Assembly (NCBI RefSeq): GCF_017115045.1 | Contig: NZ_JABXKK010000101.1 | Coordinates: 1 to 55,350, forward strand | Reading direction: 5' to 3' | DNA: 55,350 nucleotides | DNA from: Nostoc sp. NMS8 | Lineage (GTDB): Bacteria > Cyanobacteriota > Cyanobacteriia > Cyanobacteriales > Nostocaceae | Shown here: piece by piece, positions 45,058 through 53,106 of the stretch | How positions within the stretch are numbered: position 1 is the first letter of the stretch | Layout of the letters: every line of letters begins with the position of its first letter | Position numbers and translations under genes: made by a program | Notes under the pieces: generated by a model | Database searches by the model: none | What the model was told of the DNA's origin: nothing | Seen by the model: only the letters and a program-made list of their open reading frames with translations

Positions 45058-45253
45058 TTTTCAGAAATCTCAGAAAATTCGTGAATTAATTGAATCAGTT
45101 GGATGTGAACTTGAGTATTTACCACCCGACTCTCCTGATTTAAATGAGATTGAACATTATTGGTTTCCCATAAAAAATCGTGTCAGGAAATCAGTTGGTA
45201 CTATCGACAATTTTCGGGAGAGAGTTGATACAGCTATTCGTTTAACGTCCTAA
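45037..45253 (+). pseudogene. IS630 family transposase, C-terminal fragment
   Basis: The plus strand reads LDNATFQKSQKIRELIES, then CELEYLPPDSPDLNEIEHYW and FPIKNRVRKS, ending RLTS at a stop 45251-45253. This is the end of an IS630 DDE domain (SPDLNxIEHxW contains the last catalytic glutamate). There is no start; its left edge overlaps the type III synthase stub by about 20 bases. Same orientation as the N-terminal fragment at 38420. Confidence 0.85.
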
Positions 45254-45312
45254 TCTATATTTCGATTGCTATACATTCTAGAAAATTCTAATGGGAGTTT
45301 CCCATAAAACAA

Positions 45313-45345
45313 AGTCCACTTACACATCACAGTGTCAAGTGGACT
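45313..45345 (-). terminator. Intrinsic terminator downstream of tmRNA
   Basis: On the minus strand AGTCCACTT and AAGTGGACT pair over 9 bp, followed by TTGTTTTA. It lies about 17 bases after the tmRNA 3' end. Confidence 0.7.
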
Positions 45346-45361
45346 CGTTAACTATTTTTAG

Positions 45362-45748
45362 TGGATCCGAGCAGAGTCGAACTGCTGTCCAAATTGGGTA
45401 TTGACCCCCCGCTCATTCACAGGTTTAGCCTTTCTGACCCTCAAGGCGGGAATCGTTCATTATCCCGAACGTAGGATGCTCTGATTTAATCTTAGCCAGC
45501 AAGCCAACCAGAGAACGCTTACTAGAGCATCCGTTGGGGTTTGGTCTTCAGTCCTTAACGGAGTCAAACCGAAGACGCTCGAACCTATAAGAGGTGTTTA
45601 GGCAGCTACTAGAGCATCCTTACGAGCAAAGCTAACGATGTTATTCGCATTTACTTTTTGTTTGAGCCTTTGATTTCCGAGAGGAGACTCACTCTCGACC
45701 TGAATCACAGAGCAGCGTTCGCCAACCTGTCGAAACCGTGACGGACCC
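45362..45748 (-). ncRNA. ssrA: Transfer-messenger RNA (tmRNA)
   Basis: A 387-nt tmRNA that rescues stalled ribosomes with SmpB. The 5' end GGGTCCG pairs with CGGATCC at the 3' end to form the 7-bp acceptor stem; TTCGAC follows in the T-arm (GCAGTTCGACTCTGC). The tag frame at 45648-45598 reads ANNIVSFARKDALVAA then TAA, the expected cyanobacterial proteolysis tag. CCA does not seem to be encoded (the DNA reads ACTA after the stem), so it would be added after transcription. One-piece, not permuted. Confidence 0.95.
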
Positions 45749-45765
45749 ATGCGTTTCATACTTCA

Positions 45766-45771
45766 ATTATA
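45766..45771 (-). promoter_or_regulatory. Candidate -10 box of tmRNA
   Basis: TATAAT on the minus strand, about 18 bases upstream of the mature 5' end, leaving a short leader for RNase P removal. No clear -35 box. Confidence 0.4.
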
Positions 45772-45826
45772 ATACGCAATTCTTGAAATGTGTTAATAGA
45801 CATAATTAAAAGTCCCCAATACTAAA

Positions 45827-45867
45827 ATAGCCAATTGCTAATCTTAAAATAATTAGCAATTGGCTAT
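45827..45867 (-). terminator. Terminator of the ATP synthase operon
   Basis: ATAGCCAATTGCTAAT and its exact complement form a 16-bp stem with a 9-base loop, followed on the minus strand by TTTTAG. It lies about 40 bases after the gamma-subunit stop and before the tmRNA gene. Confidence 0.8.
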
Positions 45868-45905
45868 ATATTACAACGCACTACAAATAAATAATTAGCT
45901 ATACC

Positions 45906-46853
45906 CTAAGTTAGTGCTTCAGCACCGCCCACAACCTCAAGGAGTTCTTGAGTAATTGCAGCTTGTCGAGCTTTGTTGTAAGACAAGGTGAGGGTGTTAA
46001 TCAGTTCACCAGCATTTTCACTAGCATTACTCATGGCTGTCATCCGCGCTGCTAGTTCACTAGCCGCCGATTCTTGCAGCGCCCGCAATAGCTGGTTACT
46101 CAGATACAGGGGCAATAGAGAATCGAGAATCTGCACTGGATCTTGCTCGAAAATCATGTCAGGAGCCAATGTGCGGGCTTGGCTAGTCACTTTCTCCCGT
46201 TCGACTTCAAATTTACCGCCGCGGGTTGTCAAGCGGAAGACTTCATCATCGGCTGCTTCTAGACCTTGTGGATCGAGGGGCAGTAGGGTTTGGATCACAG
46301 GACGGGAGCTAACTAAGGAAAGGAATCTGGTATAGATTAATTCGATGCGGTCAACTTCTTCCGAAAGGAACAAGGAAAGTAGTTGATCGGCAATCTGATT
46401 AGCTTCCGCTGCGGTGGGAATTTGCTCTAAGCCGCTGTAGGTGGCATCAATAGGCTGATCGCGGCGTTGAAAGTACTGGGTAGCTTTGCGCCCGACGAGT
46501 ACAAATTGATAGTTTAAACCTTCTGCCTTGATTTCTTTGGCGCGGTTTTCTGCACGACGGATGACGTTATTATTGTAGCCGCCGCATAGACCGCGATCGC
46601 CTGAAATAACCAACAACCCAACTGATTTAACTTGGCGTTTTTTCAGTAGTGGTAGGTTTGCTTCTTCAAAGCGCAGACGGCTTTGCAAACCATACAATAC
46701 TTGTGCCAAGCGATCGGCAAAGGGGCGAGTTGCTAGCACTTGTTCTTGCGCTCGGCGCACTCTAGCCGCAGCTACAAGGCGCATGGCTTCTGTGATTTTT
46801 TTGGTGTTTTTGACCGACTGGATGCGATCGCGTATTGCTTTTAGATTGGGCAT
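45906..46853 (-). CDS. atpG: ATP synthase gamma subunit
   Basis: The 315-residue gamma subunit (called atpC in cyanobacterial literature) is the central rotor shaft of F1. It begins MPNLKAIRDRIQSVKNTKKIT and ends NKARQAAITQELLEVVGGAEAL, both diagnostic coiled-coil ends. The region around 195-230 (TRGGKFEVEREKV) is the extra segment found in cyanobacterial and chloroplast gamma. The redox-cysteine pair of plant chloroplasts is not present. Last gene of the eight-gene operon; beta and epsilon are not here, as is usual in cyanobacteria. Confidence 0.97.
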   Translation of the reverse strand: MPNLKAIRDRIQSVKNTKKITEAMRLVAAARVRRAQEQVLATRPFADRLAQVLYGLQSRLRFEEANLPLLKKRQVKSVGLLVISGDRGLCGGYNNNVIRRAENRAKEIKAEGLNYQFVLVGRKATQYFQRRDQPIDATYSGLEQIPTAAEANQIADQLLSLFLSEEVDRIELIYTRFLSLVSSRPVIQTLLPLDPQGLEAADDEVFRLTTRGGKFEVEREKVTSQARTLAPDMIFEQDPVQILDSLLPLYLSNQLLRALQESAASELAARMTAMSNASENAGELINTLTLSYNKARQAAITQELLEVVGGAEALT

Positions 46854-46855
46854 AT

Positions 46856-46945
46856 TCTTGAGTTAGGAGTTAGGAGTTAGGAGTTAGGAGTTAAGAGCTA
46901 GGAGTATTTCATTAACTTTTAACTCTTAACTCTTCACTCCTCACT
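46856..46945. repeat. 7-bp repeats in the alpha-gamma spacer
   Basis: GTTAGGA units (46863-46890) followed by complementary AACTCTT/AACTCCT units (46918-46941). They can fold into a hairpin in the operon mRNA. Confidence 0.8.
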
Positions 46946-46949
46946 TTGA

Positions 46950-48470
46950 TTACGCTGCTGCTTTGAAGGTTTTCTTGTATTCGCTAAGTGCTTCCTTCAA
47001 GGCAGCTTCTTCTGCATCACCTAGTGCTTTGGAGGCTTGTACTCCTTGGGCATACTGGGTTTTACCAGTCTTTAAGTACTCCCGCAGACCTTGAGTAAAG
47101 GTTGTGACTTTATCTACAGGAACGTCATCCAAGTAACCATTGATACCAGCGTAGAGAATTGCTACTTGCTCGTATACCGAGAGTGGCGAATTTTGTGGCT
47201 GTTTGAGAAGTTCGCGTAACCTTTGACCCCGTGCTAACTGGTCTTGAGTGGCTTTATCCAAGTCAGAAGCAAATTGAGCGAAGGCTTGTAGGTCGTCAAA
47301 TTGGGCTAGTTCCAATTTAATCTTACCGGCAACTTTTTTCATTGCCTTGGTTTGAGCGGCAGAACCCACGCGGGATACGGAAATACCGGGGTTTACAGCG
47401 GGACGGATACCAGCGTTAAACAAGTCAGAAGATAGGAATATTTGACCATCGGTAATGGAAATTACGTTGGTGGGGATGTATGCTGAAACGTCACCAGCTT
47501 GGGTTTCGATAATTGGTAGGGCGGTCATACTGCCTTTACCTAATTCGTCACTCAGCTTTGCGGCTCTTTCTAACAAGCGGGAGTGAATGTAGAATACATC
47601 TCCGGGGTAAGCTTCGCGTCCTGGTGGACGACGCAGCAATAGGGACATTTGGCGATAAGCTTGGGCTTGCTTGGAAAGGTCATCATAAATTACCAGGGTA
47701 GCTTTGCCTTTGTACATAAAGTACTCAGCAATAGTTGCGCCTGTGTAGGGAGCTAGGTATTGCAGGGTTGCTGGTTCACTGGCGCTAGCAAAGACGACGA
47801 CGGTGTAATCGAGTGCGCCTTTTTCCTGCAATGTTTGCACCACGTTAGCAACTGTGGAAGCCTTTTGACCGATCGCAACGTAGACACAAATTACATCTTC
47901 TTCTTTTTGGTTGATGATGGTGTCGATCGCGATCGCAGTTTTACCGGTTTGGCGATCGCCAATAATCAATTCCCGTTGACCGCGACCGATAGGAATCATT
48001 GAGTCAATAGCTGTGATACCCGTTTGCATGGGTTCGTGTACAGACCGACGGGCAATGATACCGGGTGCTGGAGATTCAATCAAACGGCTTTCTGAGGATT
48101 TGATGTCTCCCTTACCATCGATGGGAAGACCCAAAGCGTTTACAACTCGTCCAATTAAGGCTTCTCCTACTGGAATCTGGGCAATTTTACCAGTAGCGGT
48201 TACAGAACTACCTTCTTGAATTTCTAACCCTTCACCCATCAACACCGCGCCCACGTTGTCTTCTTCTAAGTTTTGGGCGATGCCAATTGTGCCATCTTCA
48301 AATTCCAAAAGTTCCCCAGACATAGCCTTTTCCAGACCATAAATCCGGGCAATACCATCACCAACTTGGAGAACAGTACCAACGTTAGCAACTTTGACCT
48401 CTTGATCGTATTGCTCGATTTGTTGTTGGATAATGCTGCTAATTTCGTCAGGTCTAATTGATATGCTCAT
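46950..48470 (-). CDS. atpA: ATP synthase alpha subunit
   Basis: The 506-residue alpha subunit of F1, with non-catalytic nucleotide sites. Begins SISIRPDEISSIIQQQIEQY; P-loop GDRQTGKTAIA near 170; the conserved arginine segment is in PAVNPGISVSRVGSAAQTKAMK. Full length, high identity to the cyanobacterial family. Preceded and followed by spacers of heptanucleotide repeats. Confidence 0.98.
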   Translation of the reverse strand: MSISIRPDEISSIIQQQIEQYDQEVKVANVGTVLQVGDGIARIYGLEKAMSGELLEFEDGTIGIAQNLEEDNVGAVLMGEGLEIQEGSSVTATGKIAQIPVGEALIGRVVNALGLPIDGKGDIKSSESRLIESPAPGIIARRSVHEPMQTGITAIDSMIPIGRGQRELIIGDRQTGKTAIAIDTIINQKEEDVICVYVAIGQKASTVANVVQTLQEKGALDYTVVVFASASEPATLQYLAPYTGATIAEYFMYKGKATLVIYDDLSKQAQAYRQMSLLLRRPPGREAYPGDVFYIHSRLLERAAKLSDELGKGSMTALPIIETQAGDVSAYIPTNVISITDGQIFLSSDLFNAGIRPAVNPGISVSRVGSAAQTKAMKKVAGKIKLELAQFDDLQAFAQFASDLDKATQDQLARGQRLRELLKQPQNSPLSVYEQVAILYAGINGYLDDVPVDKVTTFTQGLREYLKTGKTQYAQGVQASKALGDAEEAALKEALSEYKKTFKAAA

Positions 48471-48504
48471 GTGTCTATCTTTTTTGCTTTCGAGACGGAA
48501 AAAT

Positions 48505-48681
48505 TAATTCAGTTAGGAGTTAATAGTTAGGAGTGATGAGTTAATAGTAAGTAGTAATAAGTTAAGAGATTTGAGTTAAAAAAGCAAAGGTTAAAAGTCA
48601 AAATAAATTACTATTTACTTAACTCTTAACTCCTAACTCCTAACTTCTAACTCCTAACTTCTAACTCCTAACTTCTAACTT
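48505..48681. repeat. 7-bp repeats in the delta-alpha spacer
   Basis: GTTAGGA/GTTAATA units at 48505-48575 and a long run of CTAACTC/CTAACTT units from 48618 to the delta stop codon. The two halves are complementary. The right run abuts the stop codon of the delta gene, whose last codons (ACTAATAGT) already match the repeat. Confidence 0.85.
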
Positions 48682-49236
48682 CTAACTATTAGTTAAGCGC
48701 AATGAAAGGCGGCGCAACTGACCCCGGATACTAGCGTCAATTACCTGCGAGCCTACTTTAATGATCACACCACCAATTAACTCGCTGTCTACCTTGGTTT
48801 CTAGTTCTACCTGGCGAGCATTACTGATGGCAATGACCTTTTGGATGATTGCCTGCTGTTGAGCTTCTGTGAGGGGAACGGCTGAAATTACTTCCGCTAA
48901 TACGGTTTGATTCAGCTGCCGCAACAGCGCCAGATATTGTTGAAAAATATCTTCTAAGAATGCAATGCGCCGCTTATCTACTAGTATCAGCAAAAAATTG
49001 CGTAAGTAGGGGTTAGCGCCTTCACCGAGTATTTGTTTGATGAGAGCTTTTTTGTTCTCAGCCTGAATAAACGGGTTGCTGAAGAAGTTGTGTAGCTGTT
49101 TGTCTGCCCTAAGCAGTCCCAGGAAAGTCCGCGCATCTTCCCCAAACTCTTCGGTCAAGTTTTTCGATTGCGCTATTGACAAAAGTGCCTGTGCATAAGG
49201 TTGGGCTACTTCGGCTGAAGCTACTTGACTTGTCAT
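48682..49236 (-). CDS. atpH: ATP synthase delta subunit
   Basis: The 184-residue delta subunit (atpD in older cyanobacterial naming) joins F1 to the peripheral stalk. N-terminal helical domain starts VAQPYAQALLSIAQ-like (here VAQPYAQALLSIAQSKN) and the C-terminal part contains VDSELIGGVIIKVGSQVIDASIRGQL, the family signature. The ATG overlaps the end of the b subunit gene by four bases (ATGA), indicating coupled translation. Confidence 0.96.
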   Translation of the reverse strand: MTSQVASAEVAQPYAQALLSIAQSKNLTEEFGEDARTFLGLLRADKQLHNFFSNPFIQAENKKALIKQILGEGANPYLRNFLLILVDKRRIAFLEDIFQQYLALLRQLNQTVLAEVISAVPLTEAQQQAIIQKVIAISNARQVELETKVDSELIGGVIIKVGSQVIDASIRGQLRRLSLRLTNS

Positions 49237-49805
49237 ACATTGCCTCCCAGTTGTGCGATGCTGCGGTCAATTAAACTTTGTTGAGCATCGTCGGCAATCC
49301 CGCTTTTGAGTTGCGATTCGACTTTTTGCAATGCTAGTGTAGCAACTCGTTGCCGCAGTTGTGCGATCGCTCGGTCAGTTTCAGTGTTTAAATCTGCTGC
49401 TGCTGTTTGTTTCAAGCGTTCTACGTCTTGCACTGCCTTCGCTAACAAGGCTTCTTTCGCTTTTTGAGCGTTTTCTGTGGCAGATTGGCGGATGCGTTCT
49501 GCTTCTACCTGAGATTGCTTTAATTGCTCTTGCGCTTGGGAAAGGGCAGTCTTTGCCTCTTTTAAGCGCCCTTCTGCTTCCTGAATTGCAGTGGCAATAT
49601 TGGATTGTCGCTCGTTCAGGATGTTGCTTAAAACTTTACGTCCGAAGTAGAATAATATGCCAATCAGAATCGCTAGATTTATCAGGTTGGTTTCAAAAAT
49701 GTCTAGGTTTAGACCGAAACCACCTTCTGCTGCGCCTTCTGCCAATTCAGACTGAACAGCGTTCGCTTCTGCGGCAAGTAATAAGAATGTGCCCATGATA
49801 CCCAT
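49233..49805 (-). CDS. atpF: ATP synthase b subunit
   Basis: The 190-residue b subunit of the peripheral stalk: a short leader, one membrane helix (NLINLAILIGILFYFGRKVL) and a long charged helix rich in A, E, Q and K. Pairs with b' to form the heterodimeric stalk of photosynthetic F-ATPases. Overlaps delta by four bases. Confidence 0.96.
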   Translation of the reverse strand: MGIMGTFLLLAAEANAVQSELAEGAAEGGFGLNLDIFETNLINLAILIGILFYFGRKVLSNILNERQSNIATAIQEAEGRLKEAKTALSQAQEQLKQSQVEAERIRQSATENAQKAKEALLAKAVQDVERLKQTAAADLNTETDRAIAQLRQRVATLALQKVESQLKSGIADDAQQSLIDRSIAQLGGNV

Positions 49806-49966
49806 TTACAAGTGCGCTGCTCGCTTGCTAATACGTTGTATTTTCCCGCAGGGAAATAAAGTATCTTTATCTCGTTGGGAAAAAGTGCCTTTTTTGACAC
49901 TTAAATTTTGCGCTCTGGACTAGGGCCCAGTTGCGCGTATGCTTTCACAGAGCCAGTCTCGTTAGC

Positions 49967-50398
49967 TTATCTAACTGGAGTTGACCCCAATAGTTTTTCT
50001 AGAATCTGCCTGCTTAGAGCATCAACTTGTTGCTCTAAGGTGCGAAAAGCTTCCTGCTTTTGTTGTTCTATTTCAACAGCAGCTTGTTCTCGTTGAGTCT
50101 GAGCTTCCTTTTGGGCCTCAGCAATTTTCTCGGCAGTAATTTTCTTAGCTTCCAGTTGAGCGGCTTCTACAGTCGCTTGCGATTGTCTGCGAGCGTCTGC
50201 TAGTTGCTGTTCATATTCGGCGGCTAAACGCTCGGCTTTTGCCAAGCTCTCCCGCGACTCAAGGGTATTCGTTCGGATATAATTATCGCGATCGTCTAGT
50301 ACCTTAGTCAGTGGCTTGTATAAAATTGCATTCAACAAAGCTGCTAATAGCAGGAATTGCAATGCCATGAAGGGCAAGGTAGCATCGAAATCAAACAT
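49967..50398 (-). CDS. atpF2: ATP synthase b' subunit
   Basis: The 143-residue b' subunit (atpG in cyanobacterial literature), found in photosynthetic organisms. Starts MFDFDATLPFMALQFLLLAALLNAILYKPL, a membrane helix, then a long helix (ESRESLAKAERLAAEYEQQL). Together with b it forms the stator stalk. Confidence 0.96.
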   Translation of the reverse strand: MFDFDATLPFMALQFLLLAALLNAILYKPLTKVLDDRDNYIRTNTLESRESLAKAERLAAEYEQQLADARRQSQATVEAAQLEAKKITAEKIAEAQKEAQTQREQAAVEIEQQKQEAFRTLEQQVDALSRQILEKLLGSTPVR

Positions 50399-50766
50399 TT
50401 CTCTCCTCTTTGGCTGGAGTAGCAGTTTTCATGGCTAGCAATATCATCCAACCTTTCATATTTTAGAAAACCCAGAGCCAAGAAGGGGCAAGGGATTTTG
50501 GATTTGCAATTTTAGATTGACGATGGCGTAGCGTAAAGCCAACTCTTAGAGAGGCTGCGCCAACGGCATGGCAAAGCTATGAGCAACGTAGGAGCGTCTT
50601 GTAGATTTGAGAGCAGGTATAGCTCAGGAGCATATACCAAAAACTCTTGATCATCCAAAATCCAAAATTGGTAGTAAACTACATCAGAAGGATTAAATAC
50701 TCAAAATATTTTCGATTGTAGAGGCGTGATGGTTCACGTCTCCACACTCACAAATACTTTTAGGTC
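50399..50766. other. Spacer between c and b' genes with a hairpin
   Basis: About 370 bases inside the operon. Carries the degenerate dispersed hairpin at 50718-50745 and a GGCGTAGCGTAAAGCC-type repeat near 50525. No gene. The hairpin may help to set the high c-subunit mRNA level. Confidence 0.6.
50718..50745. repeat. GAGACGC-type hairpin downstream of the c-subunit gene
   Basis: GTAGAGGCGTGA and TCACGTCTCCAC pair with two G-T pairs around TGGT. Same family as 3705 and 24181. Confidence 0.65.
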
Positions 50767-51066
50767 TTACGCGAAGGGGTTAGCGAATAGCAATACCAAG
50801 GCAATAACTAGACCATAAATAGTCAGGGATTCCATGAATGCCAAGGTTAATAGCAGAGTACCGCGAATTTTTCCTTCTGCTTCTGGTTGACGGGCAATAC
50901 CTTCTACTGCTTGTCCAGCAGCATTACCTTGACCAATACCAGGGCCAATTGCAGCTAAACCAATTGCTAGAGCAGCAGCCAGAACTGAAGCAGCCTGAAC
51001 TAATGGATCAACACCGGCGCCTGACGCAGCAGCTAGAACGTAAGAAGCAGAAATTAATGAGCCCAT
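50767..51066 (-). CDS. atpE: ATP synthase c subunit, N-terminally extended
   Basis: The c subunit (atpH in cyanobacterial naming) forms the proton-driven rotor ring. Two membrane helices, the GxGxG-type pattern ([19 protein letters not shown]), the [11 protein letters not shown] loop and the proton-binding glutamate in [11 protein letters not shown] are all present. The usual protein is 81 residues and begins MDPLV; here that methionine is a valine codon (GTT) and the frame continues upstream to an ATG at 51066 preceded by AAGGTAAGGA, giving 99 residues. The extension [17 protein letters not shown] is hydrophobic and resembles the segment that follows VDPLV. Confidence 0.95.
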
Positions 51067-51187
51067 GTTGATTTTCCTTACCTTGAGTACAAAATGAACA
51101 ATTTTTGTGTTTAGATTTCCGATTTTAGATTTTGAATTGAATCTAAAATAAGCATCCAAAATCTAACATTACATCAACTGAGGGACT

Positions 51188-51952
51188 CTAATGTGACTCC
51201 TCATGTTCTTCTTCACCATGTCCCTCTAAAGCCTCATGAATGTATGCTCCGGCTAGGGTAGCAAAAACCAAGGCTTGAATGGCACTGGTAAATAAACCCA
51301 AGGCCATTACGGGTAGAGGTACAAACAGAGGAACTAGCAGCACCAGAACCGCTACAACCAATTCATCCGCCAAAATATTACCAAATAGCCGGAAGCTTAG
51401 GGAGAGGGGCTTGGTGAAATCTTCGAGAATTGCGATCGGCAATAGAATGGGTGTCGGCTCGATATATTTCTTAAAGTAGCCCAAACCACGCTTGCTAAAA
51501 CCTGCGTAAAAATACGCTAAGGAGGTCAGCAGTGCCAATGCAACAGTCGTATTGATGTCATTGGTTGGAGCTGCCAATTCACCCGAAGGTAGCTTGATGA
51601 GCTTCCAGGGAATTAGCGCCCCTGACCAGTTCGATACGAAAATAAACAAAAACAATGTGCCAATAAATGGCACCCAAGGGCGGTACTCTTTCTCACCGAG
51701 TTGGTCTTTCGCCAAACCACGAATAAATTCTAGGGCATACTCCATCAAATTTTGGATGCCACTAGGAATTCTTTTTGCATTGCGAGTAGCAGCTATTGAA
51801 GCCACTACTAGAATACTAATCACAAACCATGAGGTGAGAAAAACTTGCCCATGAATTTTAAGATTGCCCAACTGCCAGTAGAAATGATGACCTACTTCTA
51901 ATGCGGCAAGGGGAAAAGAATTAAAGGCGTTTAAGACACTAAGCATTTGCAT
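51188..51952 (-). CDS. atpB: ATP synthase a subunit
   Basis: The 254-residue a subunit (atpI in cyanobacterial naming) forms the proton half-channels. The essential arginine lies in KPLSLSFRLFGNILADE, and the last helices include QALVFATLAGAYIHEA. The C-terminal tail is histidine- and glutamate-rich. A second ATG two codons in is an equal start. Confidence 0.97.
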   Translation of the reverse strand: MQMLSVLNAFNSFPLAALEVGHHFYWQLGNLKIHGQVFLTSWFVISILVVASIAATRNAKRIPSGIQNLMEYALEFIRGLAKDQLGEKEYRPWVPFIGTLFLFIFVSNWSGALIPWKLIKLPSGELAAPTNDINTTVALALLTSLAYFYAGFSKRGLGYFKKYIEPTPILLPIAILEDFTKPLSLSFRLFGNILADELVVAVLVLLVPLFVPLPVMALGLFTSAIQALVFATLAGAYIHEALEGHGEEEHEESH

Positions 51953-52012
51953 TCTTCAAGCATTTTCCCCAACGAGCGAGGATGGGATTACTATCTTTGT
52001 GAGCCTGACTTT

Positions 52013-52492
52013 TTAAGAATCAGGAATGAACGCAATTTGCACCATATAGACGAGGAGCGTGGCTTTGTAAGTTAGAAATCCCAAAAAAATGGGCAGAATC
52101 TGTAGCTCACGCCATTGAGTTGCCACGAGCATTACTCCCATAAACAGAGCAAAACGAGTTTTACTCAGATTGGTTTTCTCACTACCAAGCTGCTCAACGT
52201 CTCTAGCCAACATTTTTAAGTAAACCACACCTGTACATGCCCCAATTAAATAATTTAGGGCAATGTTTAAGGAATAAAAAATCCACACAGAGATAAAAAT
52301 AACCCCCGTCAAGACAAGCGTGATTACCAACAATCGCTGGAAGAGTTGATGGAACTCTTGCATGGAGTTACCTGATTCTGTGTCTCCAGAACCAGTTTTA
52401 GCATCTTGTTGCGTTGTCGGAGTGGGCGCAATTGATTCGTCTGACAAGCTCACGGGACTTGAAACCAGTACAGTTAAATATGATGACTGCAC
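52013..52492 (-). CDS. atp1: ATP synthase subunit I (Atp1-like)
   Basis: A 159-residue membrane protein in first position of the operon, as in other cyanobacteria. A hydrophilic, threonine-serine-rich N-terminal 45 residues precede four hydrophobic segments (LLVITLVLTGVIFISVWIFYSLNIALNYLIGACTG-like). It is thought to help assemble the c ring or supply Mg2+. The start is a GTG at 52492; a shorter start at the internal methionine near codon 44 is possible. Confidence 0.85.
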   Translation of the reverse strand: MQSSYLTVLVSSPVSLSDESIAPTPTTQQDAKTGSGDTESGNSMQEFHQLFQRLLVITLVLTGVIFISVWIFYSLNIALNYLIGACTGVVYLKMLARDVEQLGSEKTNLSKTRFALFMGVMLVATQWRELQILPIFLGFLTYKATLLVYMVQIAFIPDS

Positions 52493-53106
52493 ATTCAGTC
52501 AGCTGAATCATATCACGATCCGGTAACAATACTTTAGGAAAAAACAATTAACTTCTTGTCAACATCAGGCAGTCAGTAAAATCGCGCTCATAGTGGCGAG
52601 AGTGCGGCTCATGAGATGGGGAAGTGAAGGGGAGAATTATCAATAATTACTGCCTGCAAAATTCAAAATTTCTTCCAATTTCGCTTTTTTTCGGTGAATA
52701 ATTCTCCTCCAGGGTTTTTGTATAACTAGGGTGCTTCAAATCAACTGGTGCTTGAGGAGCATAGACACGGGCTGCAAATCAGAAATTGTAGAGTAGCAGA
52801 CCGTCGTTAGACATTGCACCACTGCTGAATTCCCAAAAACTCCAATTCTTTGGATGTACAATAACGCGTTTCTTGGGCACTTTACTAATTTACATTAGAT
52901 TTACCAAAAGTAGTGATGGGCGATCGCACTTCACCACGAGTATAAATTGCTTTGATTAACTCCGTATCAAAATGCAGTGTAATTAACGCTCTTCTATGAC
53001 TCTGGAGAGAGAATAATCCAGGCGATTGGAAATCGCGGCTACACAAGCAAAGTCCGCCTGCTCGGACTAACATCAAAATAGGCTTTCAAATTTAATCTGA
53101 CGAGAC
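52493..53106. other. Upstream region of the ATP synthase operon
   Basis: About 610 bases. Expected to contain the operon promoter. A 63-codon frame on the minus strand at 52885-53076 has unconvincing composition and no ribosome binding site. No RNA gene recognised. Confidence 0.55.

Noticed and set aside
45361..45756. Region after the IS630 fragment as tRNA or group I intron
   Set aside because: The acceptor stem plus tag frame identify it as tmRNA.
52885..53076. 63-codon minus-strand frame upstream of the ATP synthase operon
   Set aside because: Atypical composition, no recognised family, no ribosome binding site.
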